The position numbers and the translations under genes were made by a program. The notes beneath the pieces were generated by a model. That model did no database searches. It was not told the DNA's origin and saw only the letters and a program-made list of their open reading frames with translations. A stretch of 33,531 bases of DNA from NCBI GenBank assembly GCA_029548025.1, contig JAKPOE010000396.1:1-33531 (forward strand). The letters run 5' to 3'. Positions 1-8,034 of the stretch are shown here, one piece after another. The DNA comes from Spirochaetota bacterium (GTDB taxonomy: Bacteria; Spirochaetota; UBA4802; UB4802). Every line of letters starts with the position of its first letter. The stretch's first letter is position 1.

Positions 1-409
1 AACTTCTGGCAATTATAATTTTTTCAGCTTCTTTCCAATTTTGCACCGTATCCCTTGAATGTGTTTCATAATAAATATGGTTTCTTTCCACTCCCATTTT
101 TTTTGCCATGGTAGCCATTAATTTTGAACCTGAAGTATGTATTGAAGGTCGCCATCCACCGCAGAAAATTATATTGTTTATCACACGTTGTTTATATAAT
201 ACAATTGCAATAGATAGCCTCCTCAAAGATTCATCATCAATTGTATCATGAGTTTCAAAATCATTAAAAAAAACCACGGCAGAATCAAATGGAGTATTGA
301 TAGTATTGCATAGTATAGCATACTTTTTTTCAGCATAACAATCTATTATCATAAAAATAACAAAATACACAAAAAAACAAACAAGCAAATATATTATAAA
401 CTTCTTCAA
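1..409 (-). CDS. DUF218 (YdcF/SanA-like) membrane-anchored protein, partial at left edge
   Basis: The minus strand is open from about 409 to the window edge, and the C-terminus lies outside. The translation begins with a hydrophobic anchor (KKFIIYLLVCFFVYFVIFMI, roughly residues 2-21). It then shows the DUF218 pattern: SAVVFFNDFE, a helix RRLSIAIVLYKQ, the loop FCGGWRPS, MAKKMGV, and YYETHSRDTVQNWKEAEK, which corresponds to the family's E-x-x-S-x-(N/D)T-x-x-N signature. DUF218 proteins are envelope-associated and linked to cell-wall or glycan metabolism; the exact reaction is not known. No ATG precedes the anchor, so I take TTG at 409-407, only 8 nt past the stop of the upstream methyltransferase gene. 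An ATG at 355-353 would lose the anchor. Spacing and context suggest one transcript with the three upstream minus-strand genes. The family call is by eye from about 135 residues. Confidence 0.72.
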   Translation of the reverse strand, partial: MKKFIIYLLVCFFVYFVIFMIIDCYAEKKYAILCNTINTPFDSAVVFFNDFETHDTIDDESLRRLSIAIVLYKQRVINNIIFCGGWRPSIHTSGSKLMATMAKKMGVERNHIYYETHSRDTVQNWKEAEKIIIARS

Positions 410-417
410 GGTTATTG

Positions 418-1218
418 CTATGCATCTCCCTTGCTAAGAATAAAAGTCCTCCGCAAAGCAATCATTCGTTTAATGAACTCCGGGAGATAGTTTTCTAAAA
501 ATGTATTGATTACTATGGATAGTTTATTATTGAAGGGAAGGATAATAGTACTGTTTTCTTCAAGAATTTCCATGCGATTTTTCTTTATGCATTGAATCAA
601 CTCGCCTCTTTTCAAAAAACGATGTGGACCTTCACTATGATTTATATTGATTGCTGCTGAAAGCCAATGAACCCATTCCCACATACGATTGGGGCAGGTC
701 AAAATCATTATTCCATCTTTACTCATGATTCGCACAAGTTCATCAAAAAAGGCAGAGTAATCATAAATATGTTCAATAGTCTCATACGAACAAACCAGAT
801 CAAATTGTCCATCATTAAACGGTAATGGAAAATTAAGAACTTTAACAATAGAATATTGTAATCCTGTTTTGTTCAATCGTTTATCAGCAAGAGAAATTAA
901 AAAATCAGAAAAATCAACACATACAGAGCTTGTGACCTTCCCCTTTTCATGCCAGAATAAACTGCCTTTGCCACTTCGAGCCTGGATATCTATCATATTG
1001 TATGTATCTTTTTTTAGATGTTTATATGCAAGCTCATAAGAATTGGTAAATCTTCTATGATACGTATACAGTTGTTCATTGACAGCATCATAATCATTGA
1101 CAGTATCCCAAAATTCTCCAACCTGTTTTAAAGTCCATGGCCGCCTGGTGTAATAGTCATATTCCTGTTTGACTCGTTTCCAGAATCCTTTAAGGGTAAA
1201 GTAATATTGCTCACTCAT
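418..1218 (-). CDS. Class I SAM-dependent methyltransferase
   Basis: A 266-residue protein with a Rossmann methyltransferase core at about residues 70-180. The motif I region reads MIDIQARSGKGSLFW, where the usual GxGxG loop is altered but keeps SGKGS. The acidic strand end is SVCVDFSD, the motif II-like segment is FPLPFNDGQFDLVCSYETIEH, and the later strand is GIMILTCPNR. This fits the Methyltransf_11/23 group, which methylates small molecules, lipids or sugars; the substrate cannot be read from sequence. The C-terminal 80 residues are hydrophobic and basic, perhaps for membrane association. The start is supported by AAGGA six bases before the ATG. It lies between an FrhB-like gene and a DUF218 gene on the same strand, so a role in surface glycan or lipid modification is an inference. 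The dispersed motif AACTATCGC sits upstream at 1255-1263. Confidence 0.8.
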   Translation of the reverse strand: MSEQYYFTLKGFWKRVKQEYDYYTRRPWTLKQVGEFWDTVNDYDAVNEQLYTYHRRFTNSYELAYKHLKKDTYNMIDIQARSGKGSLFWHEKGKVTSSVCVDFSDFLISLADKRLNKTGLQYSIVKVLNFPLPFNDGQFDLVCSYETIEHIYDYSAFFDELVRIMSKDGIMILTCPNRMWEWVHWLSAAININHSEGPHRFLKRGELIQCIKKNRMEILEENSTIILPFNNKLSIVINTFLENYLPEFIKRMIALRRTFILSKGDA

Positions 1219-1309
1219 AATTATTCCTTATCAAGTAGCTTTTGTTTTTAAGAAAACTATCGCACACAAAAATATAAAAATATTTTTTGAAATGTCCATT
1301 ATAAAATTG

Positions 1310-2671
1310 TTAAACATTTGACTTTTCATTATACTGCAAAACCCTGTCCCTGGCATTGGGTTTATATCCCATTAACTTTTTAAAATTTTTTATTAAAAAA
1401 AGATTAAAATTTAAAGGCATAATACTTAAAAAGAATTTAAAAACACTGGTTGAACCAAGAATCAATATAATATTATATATAAAATGATACAGATATCGAT
1501 CAAGTTTTTCTGGTTTTGCAAGCCCAATGAATTCAGGTTTCTTTTTGGCAAACTGCAACCTTACAAAAATTCCATTGAGCTTATATGAGATATTAAATGG
1601 GAATGATTCATGAATTTCTGGAGGCTCTATTTCTTCTAAATAGAGAGCATGAGCCTTTTGAGCTGCCTCTAAAAGAGAAAGTCCCTTCTGTGACCTTGCA
1701 ATGATGCTTGACCAACCTTTGGGTATACCTTTTTCATTCATGCCTCGCCCTAAAAGTCGTAAAAGCCATGAATCGCCAAAGCTGATATCTGAATAGTTGC
1801 CATAATAGTCAGGGCATAACCTGCACCTGTTTGGCAGGTACACGGCATTTAAATAGTGATAGTTAAAAAAATTGATACCTTTGCGTTCACCATTTTTAAG
1901 ATAAAAAGAAAGTCCACCGGGCCAATCACCATAATCCCTATACTTTATATCAACGACATCCTCTTTTTTAATATTAAGTTTTTTCATGCCGAATGTCGTT
2001 GCACCGTACTCCATATTATGCCCACAAATCAACGATAATATATATTCAATTTTTTGAGCGTTTTTATTATGCTCGTGCTGAAGTTTTCTTAAACTATGTA
2101 TCTGGCATGGAAGAGCAACGATTGCATATCTTCCTTTTTTCCCTTTTAGCGTTTTTAAAATTTCATTGGTTGGTATAAGGCAATACTTTGATTGAGCAGA
2201 TGCTTTAACAGTCTCTACATTAGTAATTATTTCAGGTTTAAACAACCATGGCTGATCAGCTTTTTGACGGGGAAGTATTACTCCGTCAACCACTCCTGCC
2301 TCCAGCATATACACCAATAATCGGGTAACGCAACCACCACTGGCTCCTTGTATTCTTATCATATCATCCAGTGAATGTCCCAAAAAACACTTTTTATAAC
2401 TTCCCAGGTAGTTGTCATATCTTTCACCTAATCTAAAATGATTATCAAGTTCGCTAAAATTAACACCTGCACCCTGACAATTATTATAACATAAGCTACA
2501 GGTAGTACATTTAGATATATCAAACACCGGACGCCCTTTTTCATAATCTGCAGAAAGGGCATTGGAAGCACATACCCCTATACAGGTACCACAAAAATTA
2601 CAAAGCGGCATTGCTTTGCCACCCAGTTTTTCCATGAGATCATTAAAGTCGTATTTTACTTTCAATGGCAT
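1310..2671 (-). CDS. FrhB/FdhB-family protein with N-terminal 2x[4Fe-4S] ferredoxin domain
   Basis: A 453-residue protein. The N-terminus carries two CxxCxxCxxxC clusters (Cys 24/27/30/34 and 55/58/61/65), each expected to bind one [4Fe-4S] centre. The remainder resembles the coenzyme F420 hydrogenase/dehydrogenase beta-subunit family: GASGGCVTRLLVYMLE, ALPCQIHSLRKL, SLICGH, and a further Cys-rich stretch RCRLCPDYYGNYSDISFGDSW. Bacterial members often sit in polysaccharide or envelope clusters and are thought to use flavin and FeS centres for electron transfer to unsaturated substrates; F420 itself need not be the cofactor. Start supported by AAAGGAGA nine bases before the ATG. Neighbours on the same strand are a phosphoethanolamine-transferase-like gene upstream (about 140 nt) and a methyltransferase gene downstream (about 90 nt). 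The family is clear; the substrate is unknown. Confidence 0.82.
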   Translation of the reverse strand: MPLKVKYDFNDLMEKLGGKAMPLCNFCGTCIGVCASNALSADYEKGRPVFDISKCTTCSLCYNNCQGAGVNFSELDNHFRLGERYDNYLGSYKKCFLGHSLDDMIRIQGASGGCVTRLLVYMLEAGVVDGVILPRQKADQPWLFKPEIITNVETVKASAQSKYCLIPTNEILKTLKGKKGRYAIVALPCQIHSLRKLQHEHNKNAQKIEYILSLICGHNMEYGATTFGMKKLNIKKEDVVDIKYRDYGDWPGGLSFYLKNGERKGINFFNYHYLNAVYLPNRCRLCPDYYGNYSDISFGDSWLLRLLGRGMNEKGIPKGWSSIIARSQKGLSLLEAAQKAHALYLEEIEPPEIHESFPFNISYKLNGIFVRLQFAKKKPEFIGLAKPEKLDRYLYHFIYNIILILGSTSVFKFFLSIMPLNFNLFLIKNFKKLMGYKPNARDRVLQYNEKSNV

Positions 2672-2812
2672 TAAAGGAATTCTCCTTTCTGTGTTTTTGT
2701 TTTAATCAATAGAAAAGCGCAATGAAAATAAGAAATTAAATTTGTTGTTGCTTCTAAATTTAATTCAGCTACAATAAAGTCAACTAATAAATTCTTAATC
2801 AATGATTGTCCC

Positions 2813-4450
2813 TTATTTAAAACCATTTACAGTTGTAATTGGAGGAATCTTTTCATACTCAATATTATAAACCTTTCTCAAATGATTCGTATATTGTTTT
2901 GAAAATATACTAAGACTTGCATCAAAATCAGTAAATTTTAATTTTGATAAATCTGCGATACTATATATAACATTTTCAGTGCTATATGCTCTATTTAGAT
3001 ATTTTGGGATGTCTTCAAAAAAACTTTTATTAGCATTTTTGTACTCATTTGAAACCCATACAATAAATGGTATTTCACACATATACTTTGAGAAGTTTCT
3101 ACTATTATGCCCGAACATATTTCTGAATTCAAAAAGTTCTTCACCATGATCAGAAAAGTAAACTACCCATGCATATTTACAGTGAGATTTTACACGTTTA
3201 ATAATTGAGTAAATAATATAATCATTAAACCTTACACTATTATCATATTCATCAATGATAAGTTTTTGTTTATCATCTAATCCATAATCATATGGGATAG
3301 GGATTTTTTTATGATTAAAATAATTAAAGATATCGGAATACCGTGAACTATATTTTGTATGGCATCCCCTCAGATGAATTATTATAAACAAATTTTTATG
3401 TGGTTCATCAGTAAGCACTGTATCAAGTTTATTTATAACAACTTCATCGGTTTCTGATGAAACGTCATAATATTGGTTGCATTCTCGAGCAACAATGCTA
3501 TGGCTAACATTATTTCTGTTACCCCGCAAACTTTGATTTCCTATCCATATAGTTTCAAATCCCACATCATTAAAAAGATTTACCACATTTCTCTTTTCAA
3601 TAAAATATTCGGGATGATCTAAATTAGCAAAACTTAAAACATATTTCATAACATCTACTGTTGTTACAGCTGGTGATATGACGTTATTAAAAATATATAA
3701 TTCATCTTTAATTTTTATTAATTGGGGATTTGTTTCTCGTTGGTATCCATATATCTGCATGTGTGCTCGTGAAAGCGATTCACCTATTACTAAGACATAT
3801 AACTTATGTTCTCGTATTTTTAAATCACATGTCACCTTATCTTTCCATTTAAGGTCAGCCCTCTTGGCTTTTATTATTTCATAATTTTTATTATTGATAA
3901 ACTGATAATATGATTTATAAAAATCAACTACATGATATTCCTTTTGTAATAATTTCCAATTCACTGTGAAAATCAAAATCAAAACCAAGAAAGAACCCAT
4001 TACAATCAATTTTCTCTTATTATTATTTAATTCCATCTGTATATCTTTCATTTTAAAAAACAATGGCATAGGGCCAAAATATGCTATAAGTAACATGATA
4101 ATCTTAAAATTGACAAACTGATGAATAAATTCTAATGATTCATCTAAATCCGTTGTGAAAATAACATCAAAATCACTTCTATGATAAATTGTGTTAGTTA
4201 TAGAAAAAGCAGAAATTATAAAAAATGATGGAATTATTGAAATTATCAATAAACCAATTATAAATATCCTGATTTTCTTATTCGAATAAACATAGATGGC
4301 ATATAAAAGTAAAGCTATGAAAAACAATAAAATTAATAAATTCAAAGAAATGTTAACAGGGATATATTTATCAAAAAAATACAAGGCAACAGGGAAAATT
4401 AATATCCAAAAAATTATTATAAAATACTTCACCTTATATTTACCCATCAT
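2813..4450 (-). CDS. Phosphoethanolamine transferase-like membrane sulfatase-fold protein (EptC/CptA type)
   Basis: A 545-residue inner-membrane protein. Five hydrophobic segments (about residues 9-26, 34-54, 60-82, 112-131, 147-164) are followed by a periplasmic alkaline-phosphatase/sulfatase-fold domain from about 215. Diagnostic pieces are VLVIGESLSRAHMQIYGYQR (metal-binding Glu and GYxRxTxP context), VISPAVTTVDVMKYVLSFA (the region holding the nucleophilic Thr in EptC/CptA-type enzymes), YFSDHGEEL and MFGHNS (metal ligands). Family enzymes move phosphoethanolamine from phosphatidylethanolamine to lipid A, core heptose or other envelope glycans; the acceptor here is unknown. The first gene of the minus-strand envelope block, transcribed from the AT-rich region at 4451-4741. 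GAGG lies nine bases before the first of two adjacent ATG codons. Confidence 0.82.
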   Translation of the reverse strand: MMGKYKVKYFIIIFWILIFPVALYFFDKYIPVNISLNLLILLFFIALLLYAIYVYSNKKIRIFIIGLLIISIIPSFFIISAFSITNTIYHRSDFDVIFTTDLDESLEFIHQFVNFKIIMLLIAYFGPMPLFFKMKDIQMELNNNKRKLIVMGSFLVLILIFTVNWKLLQKEYHVVDFYKSYYQFINNKNYEIIKAKRADLKWKDKVTCDLKIREHKLYVLVIGESLSRAHMQIYGYQRETNPQLIKIKDELYIFNNVISPAVTTVDVMKYVLSFANLDHPEYFIEKRNVVNLFNDVGFETIWIGNQSLRGNRNNVSHSIVARECNQYYDVSSETDEVVINKLDTVLTDEPHKNLFIIIHLRGCHTKYSSRYSDIFNYFNHKKIPIPYDYGLDDKQKLIIDEYDNSVRFNDYIIYSIIKRVKSHCKYAWVVYFSDHGEELFEFRNMFGHNSRNFSKYMCEIPFIVWVSNEYKNANKSFFEDIPKYLNRAYSTENVIYSIADLSKLKFTDFDASLSIFSKQYTNHLRKVYNIEYEKIPPITTVNGFK

Positions 4451-4741
4451 TACGTTTTACCTCACTTTATTCAAAGTTAAAGAATTGCATATCAAAACTA
4501 TATAGTATAAAAATTTTTCAGAATAACAATATTTTTGTTTTCATAATTACCTTATACATATCGTCAAGCAATTTACATCAAATAGTTTACCTTATTTTCC
4601 ATGTCATTGATATGTGGATTCTTCAAATAGAATTTAAAATATAATTGACTTTTCTTATATTGAATACTTTCGTTAAGTAACAAATCAATTTTAGAATGTA
4701 AAACATTAACAATTATTTAATCCATATCATAAGGATTCGTT
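4451..4741. other. AT-rich divergent intergenic region
   Basis: This 291-nt gap separates the minus-strand transferase gene from the plus-strand ThiF-like pseudogene. It is very AT-rich with many TATA-like words, for example a TATACT on the minus strand near 4505-4515 that could serve the transferase gene, but no -35/-10 pair is convincing. AAGGA six bases before 4742 is a good ribosome site for the pseudogene's original start. I see no RNA gene, no convincing small ORF and no clear repeat. Confidence 0.5.
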
Positions 4742-5289
4742 ATGCTAACACCTGAAGAACTTGAACTCTACCAGCGTCAGCTCATTATCAAAGGCTGGGG
4801 CAAAGAATCTCAAGAAAAAATAAAGAAAACCCACATCTTTATTGCAGGAGCTGGTGGGCTTGCAAGTACCGCATCATTATACTGTGCAGTAGCCGGGTTT
4901 GGTACAATCACACTCTGCGATTATGACACCATTATACACTCATAGAAAAAGCACACATCATTCTGGACTGCCTGGATAACTTTGAAACACGCCATATTCT
5001 CAACAAGGCATGCGTACAACAAAACAAGCCATTAATCCACGCCGGAGTGGAAGGATTCAGCGGCCAGCTTACAGTCATACTTCCAGGCCAAACTCCATGC
5101 TTATCGTGTTTTCTACCAAAGAAAAGCATCAAGAAGCCAATTCCAGTAGCTGGCGTTACACCTTGTATTATGGGCACACTTCAAGCCCTTGAAGCAATTA
5201 AACTTGTAACAGGATTAGGCACCATTACAGCAAATCAGCTTCTTTTATTTGATTGCCTTTCCATGCACTTTTCCAAAATAACATTATAA
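4742..5289 (+). pseudogene. ThiF/MoeB/HesA-type adenylyltransferase, internally deleted and frameshifted
   Basis: Two pieces of one E1-like enzyme lie in different frames. The first (4742-4945) gives the family N-terminus ELYQRQLIIKGWGKESQEKI and the nucleotide loop FIAGAGGLASTASLY, then stops just after CDYDTI. The second is readable in another frame from about 4942 to 5289: EKAHIILDCLDNFETR, PLIHAGVEGFSGQLTV, CLSCFLP, VAGVTPCIMGTLQALEAIKL, LLLFDCLSMHF. Compared with intact ThiF/MoeB, about 60 residues are missing at the junction, including the NxxRQ segment needed to adenylate a ubiquitin-like sulfur carrier. Such enzymes normally activate ThiS or MoaD for thiamine or molybdopterin synthesis. 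No partner gene is near. The lesion looks like a deletion of roughly 190 bp that also shifts the frame; an assembly fault is the alternative. Confidence 0.85.
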
Positions 5290-5320
5290 AAGAACCCACA
5301 TTCTAAAATCTGTAAGCAAT

Positions 5321-5358
5321 AAAAAGGCCGCTTATGTAAAGCAGCCTTTTTATTTTAG
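5321..5358. terminator. Bidirectional intrinsic terminator
   Basis: A hairpin pairs GGCCGCTT (5326-5333) with AAGCAGCC (5339-5346), with one C/A mismatch and a 5-nt loop. It is flanked by five A on the left and TTTTTATTTTA on the right, so it can terminate on both strands. It lies between the convergent ThiF-like pseudogene and the PPDK gene. Confidence 0.8.
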
Positions 5359-5364
5359 TATGAG

Positions 5365-5390
5365 CGATAGTTACTGTACAGTAACTATCG
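5365..5390. repeat. Perfect 26-bp palindrome made of two facing copies of the dispersed AACTATCGC motif
   Basis: CGATAGTTACTGT (5365-5377) is followed directly by its exact reverse complement ACAGTAACTATCG (5378-5390). The preceding G completes one full 9-mer copy (5364-5372). It sits just beyond the bidirectional terminator and 5 bp from the PPDK stop codon. Each arm carries the CAGTAACTATCG form also seen at 15827-15838 and 22626-22638. Confidence 0.9.
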
Positions 5391-5395
5391 ATAAC

Positions 5396-7996
5396 TTACT
5401 TACTCTTTGCGTTTTTAATGTTCAACTGAGCTATCGCTAACTTTGACAATGGTATTGCATACGGTGAGCAGGAAACATAGTTCAAACCAACATTCATACA
5501 AAATTCAATATTATCCGGGTCAGCTCCATGTTCACCGCAAAGCCCCATGGTGATATCTGGACGAGTTAGGCTTCCACGAGTTGAAGCCATTTCAATAAGC
5601 TCTTTAACTTCACGCCCCAATACCTTAAACGGATTATTGGGAATCAGGTCATACAACGAATAGCTTGGGAAAAACGAATTTATATCATCGCGTGATAATC
5701 CATAGGTAGTTTGAGTAAGATCATTGGTACCAAAACTAAAAAACTCAGCATATTGAGCTATTCGTCCTGCTCCAACAGCAGCAGCAGGCAATTCAATCAT
5801 TGTGCCAACTTCATATTCCAAATCATCGATGCCGTACTCTTCAACTACCTCATCTTTTATATCCCGTATACCTTTAACTGTTTTCCCTTCAATTCTTTTG
5901 CCATTTTTAATAAACTTAATTTCGGTTTCGCTCATGACAATGGGTATCATAATTTCGGGAACAACATCAATTCCTTCTTTCTTTAACATGCATGCCGCTT
6001 CAAAAATTGCTCTGCACTGCATTTCATAAATTTCAGGATACGTAATTGCTACACGACAGCCCCTATGTCCCAGCATTGGATTCATTTCAGATAGCTCTTC
6101 ACACCTGATTCTAATTTCAGCATCAGACATGCCTTTTTTACGCGACTTCATATATTGTATGAAGTCTTTCATGCTATCATCAGTTCTTGGCAGAAACTCA
6201 TGTAAAGGAGCATCTAAAAGCCGTATAGTAACTGGATGTCCCTGCATAATTTTAAATAATTCATAAAAATCGCTTCTCTGCATTGGTTTCAACTCATCCA
6301 ATGCCTTTCTTCGCTCGACTTCAGTTTCAGATAATATCATTTCACGAAATTTCATGATTCGTTTTTCATTGAAAAACATATGTTCAGTACGGCATAATCC
6401 TATCCCATCTGCAAAAAACATCTTTGCAACTTTTGCATCACGAGGCTGATCAGCATTTGCACGTACATCAAAGTCTTTAATGAAGCTTTGGACTATCTTT
6501 AAAAAGTCAATTAAACCATTCTTTTCAAAATCAGGTTCAATTAAGCCAACTTTATCAAGATAAATGGTAGGCGGTTCATAATAAGGAACATTAATCGAAA
6601 CATAATCACCTTCTTTAACGGTTTTCCCTGCCAGTGTAAACGAATTCCCTCTAATCTTTATCTCAGGCTGCACCATTGCAACCTTACCTAAGCTTCGTGC
6701 CACAACCGGAGCATGTGAAGAAAAGCCACCTTCTGATGTAATAACCCCACGGGCTACCTCAATTGCCTTAACATCCTCAGCATAGGTTGCAGGCATAACA
6801 AGTATAAGGTTGGTATCCCCACCATGCATCACCGAACGTTTGTATTCTTCCAGCAGCTTGTCGGTTGAAAAGAATACTCGTCCTATTGCTGCACCGGTTG
6901 ACCCGGCAATTCCACCTTTTATAGACTTTACATTCTTTGTTGTTCGGGGATCAATAACAGGGTGTAAAAGTTCATTAAGTTGACTGGGCTTAATAGATTC
7001 AATTAAAAAATTTGAACTTACAACCTTACGTGTATTAAGATCAAGGAGTGTCTTTATATGTGCCTGAGTTGATTTTTCATCAACCTCGCGCTGTTCAATG
7101 AGCCAAAAATTACCCTCTTCAATAGTAAACTTGATATTCCGTATCTCTTTAAAGTTATCCTCAACTTTTTTTGCAATTTCAACTAATTTATCATAGTATT
7201 TTTTATCAATCTTTGCAATATCTTTTGGAGTGCCACGGTCAACATCAAACTCATTCTGCAAAAAATCGCCCTGAATAAGTGCATCACCGGTAATAATATT
7301 GCGGGTAAAATAATTTCCTGCAAAGGAATTCTGGCCAAAGTTGCCATACACCATTGCCTGAATAGTTATTGCCAGTGAATCATCAACATCAATATCCGAA
7401 TCACAGTACCGTGCAGCAGCCCCTTTCAAAATAAGGCCTAACTGATCATATACATCCTCACTAAACTTATCCCCCAAAAACTTTTTATATTTTGTAACTA
7501 CTTCTTTATATTCTTTTGCTTTTGCGTTTTTGGGGAGCTTCCCTTCCAGTTCATCCAGTTCTTTTTCATCAATACCATAAATCTTTGAGGCTATGCTTCT
7601 CAGTAAAAACCTATACTCACCCCATGCAAAATCTTCACCGGTAAATTTTGCAAAAGCAGTAACAATTGCATCATTTAAACCAACATTATGTATTGATGGA
7701 AAAAATGGAACATTAAGATCTGAACTTAACACAACTTTAAGAAGAAGTGGTTTTTCAGTATCACCATACCCTTTTTTCATGTCCTTTTCAATTTTATCAA
7801 CATAGCTTTTAATAAGCTGTTTAACATTCACCTTTGGCAATTTCATTGTTAACTCTGCATCAACAATAAATCCAGGAGCTATTGGCAAACCCATCTTTGC
7901 TAAATCAGCAGCACGACGACCTCTAATTCCCAATTCTTTATATTGCTTTTTATCAACACCGGTAAAATCTTTATTAAAAAAAACTATATTTTCCAT
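5396..7996 (-). CDS. ppdK: Pyruvate, phosphate dikinase with divergent ATP-grasp half
   Basis: At 866 residues, close to the usual length. PPDK interconverts ATP, phosphate and pyruvate with AMP, diphosphate and PEP through a phosphohistidine carrier. The swivelling His domain is clear (ITSEGGFSSHAPVVARSLGK), as is the PEP/pyruvate TIM barrel: GIGLCRTEHMFF, NPMLGHRGCR, VGTMIELPAAA, FFSFGTNDLTQTTYG, and GLCGEHGADP with the catalytic Cys. The N-terminal nucleotide domain is recognisable (ADLAKMGLPIAPGFIV, VGLNDAIV, FTIEEGNFWLIEQRE) but departs from the family. The Lys of GGKG is replaced in GIRGRRAADL, the arginine loop (usually SVRSGAR...MPGMMDT) reads KVVLSSDLNVPFFPS, and the glycine loop SGTG reads SFAG. 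Family identity is firm; whether it uses ATP normally is open. Start supported by GAGGG close to the ATG; 38 nt downstream of the unknown gene and probably in one transcript with it. Confidence 0.88.
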   Translation of the reverse strand: MENIVFFNKDFTGVDKKQYKELGIRGRRAADLAKMGLPIAPGFIVDAELTMKLPKVNVKQLIKSYVDKIEKDMKKGYGDTEKPLLLKVVLSSDLNVPFFPSIHNVGLNDAIVTAFAKFTGEDFAWGEYRFLLRSIASKIYGIDEKELDELEGKLPKNAKAKEYKEVVTKYKKFLGDKFSEDVYDQLGLILKGAAARYCDSDIDVDDSLAITIQAMVYGNFGQNSFAGNYFTRNIITGDALIQGDFLQNEFDVDRGTPKDIAKIDKKYYDKLVEIAKKVEDNFKEIRNIKFTIEEGNFWLIEQREVDEKSTQAHIKTLLDLNTRKVVSSNFLIESIKPSQLNELLHPVIDPRTTKNVKSIKGGIAGSTGAAIGRVFFSTDKLLEEYKRSVMHGGDTNLILVMPATYAEDVKAIEVARGVITSEGGFSSHAPVVARSLGKVAMVQPEIKIRGNSFTLAGKTVKEGDYVSINVPYYEPPTIYLDKVGLIEPDFEKNGLIDFLKIVQSFIKDFDVRANADQPRDAKVAKMFFADGIGLCRTEHMFFNEKRIMKFREMILSETEVERRKALDELKPMQRSDFYELFKIMQGHPVTIRLLDAPLHEFLPRTDDSMKDFIQYMKSRKKGMSDAEIRIRCEELSEMNPMLGHRGCRVAITYPEIYEMQCRAIFEAACMLKKEGIDVVPEIMIPIVMSETEIKFIKNGKRIEGKTVKGIRDIKDEVVEEYGIDDLEYEVGTMIELPAAAVGAGRIAQYAEFFSFGTNDLTQTTYGLSRDDINSFFPSYSLYDLIPNNPFKVLGREVKELIEMASTRGSLTRPDITMGLCGEHGADPDNIEFCMNVGLNYVSCSPYAIPLSKLAIAQLNIKNAKSK

Positions 7997-8034
7997 ACAA
8001 CCCTCTCTTTTAAAATGTTCTATCGCACATTACA

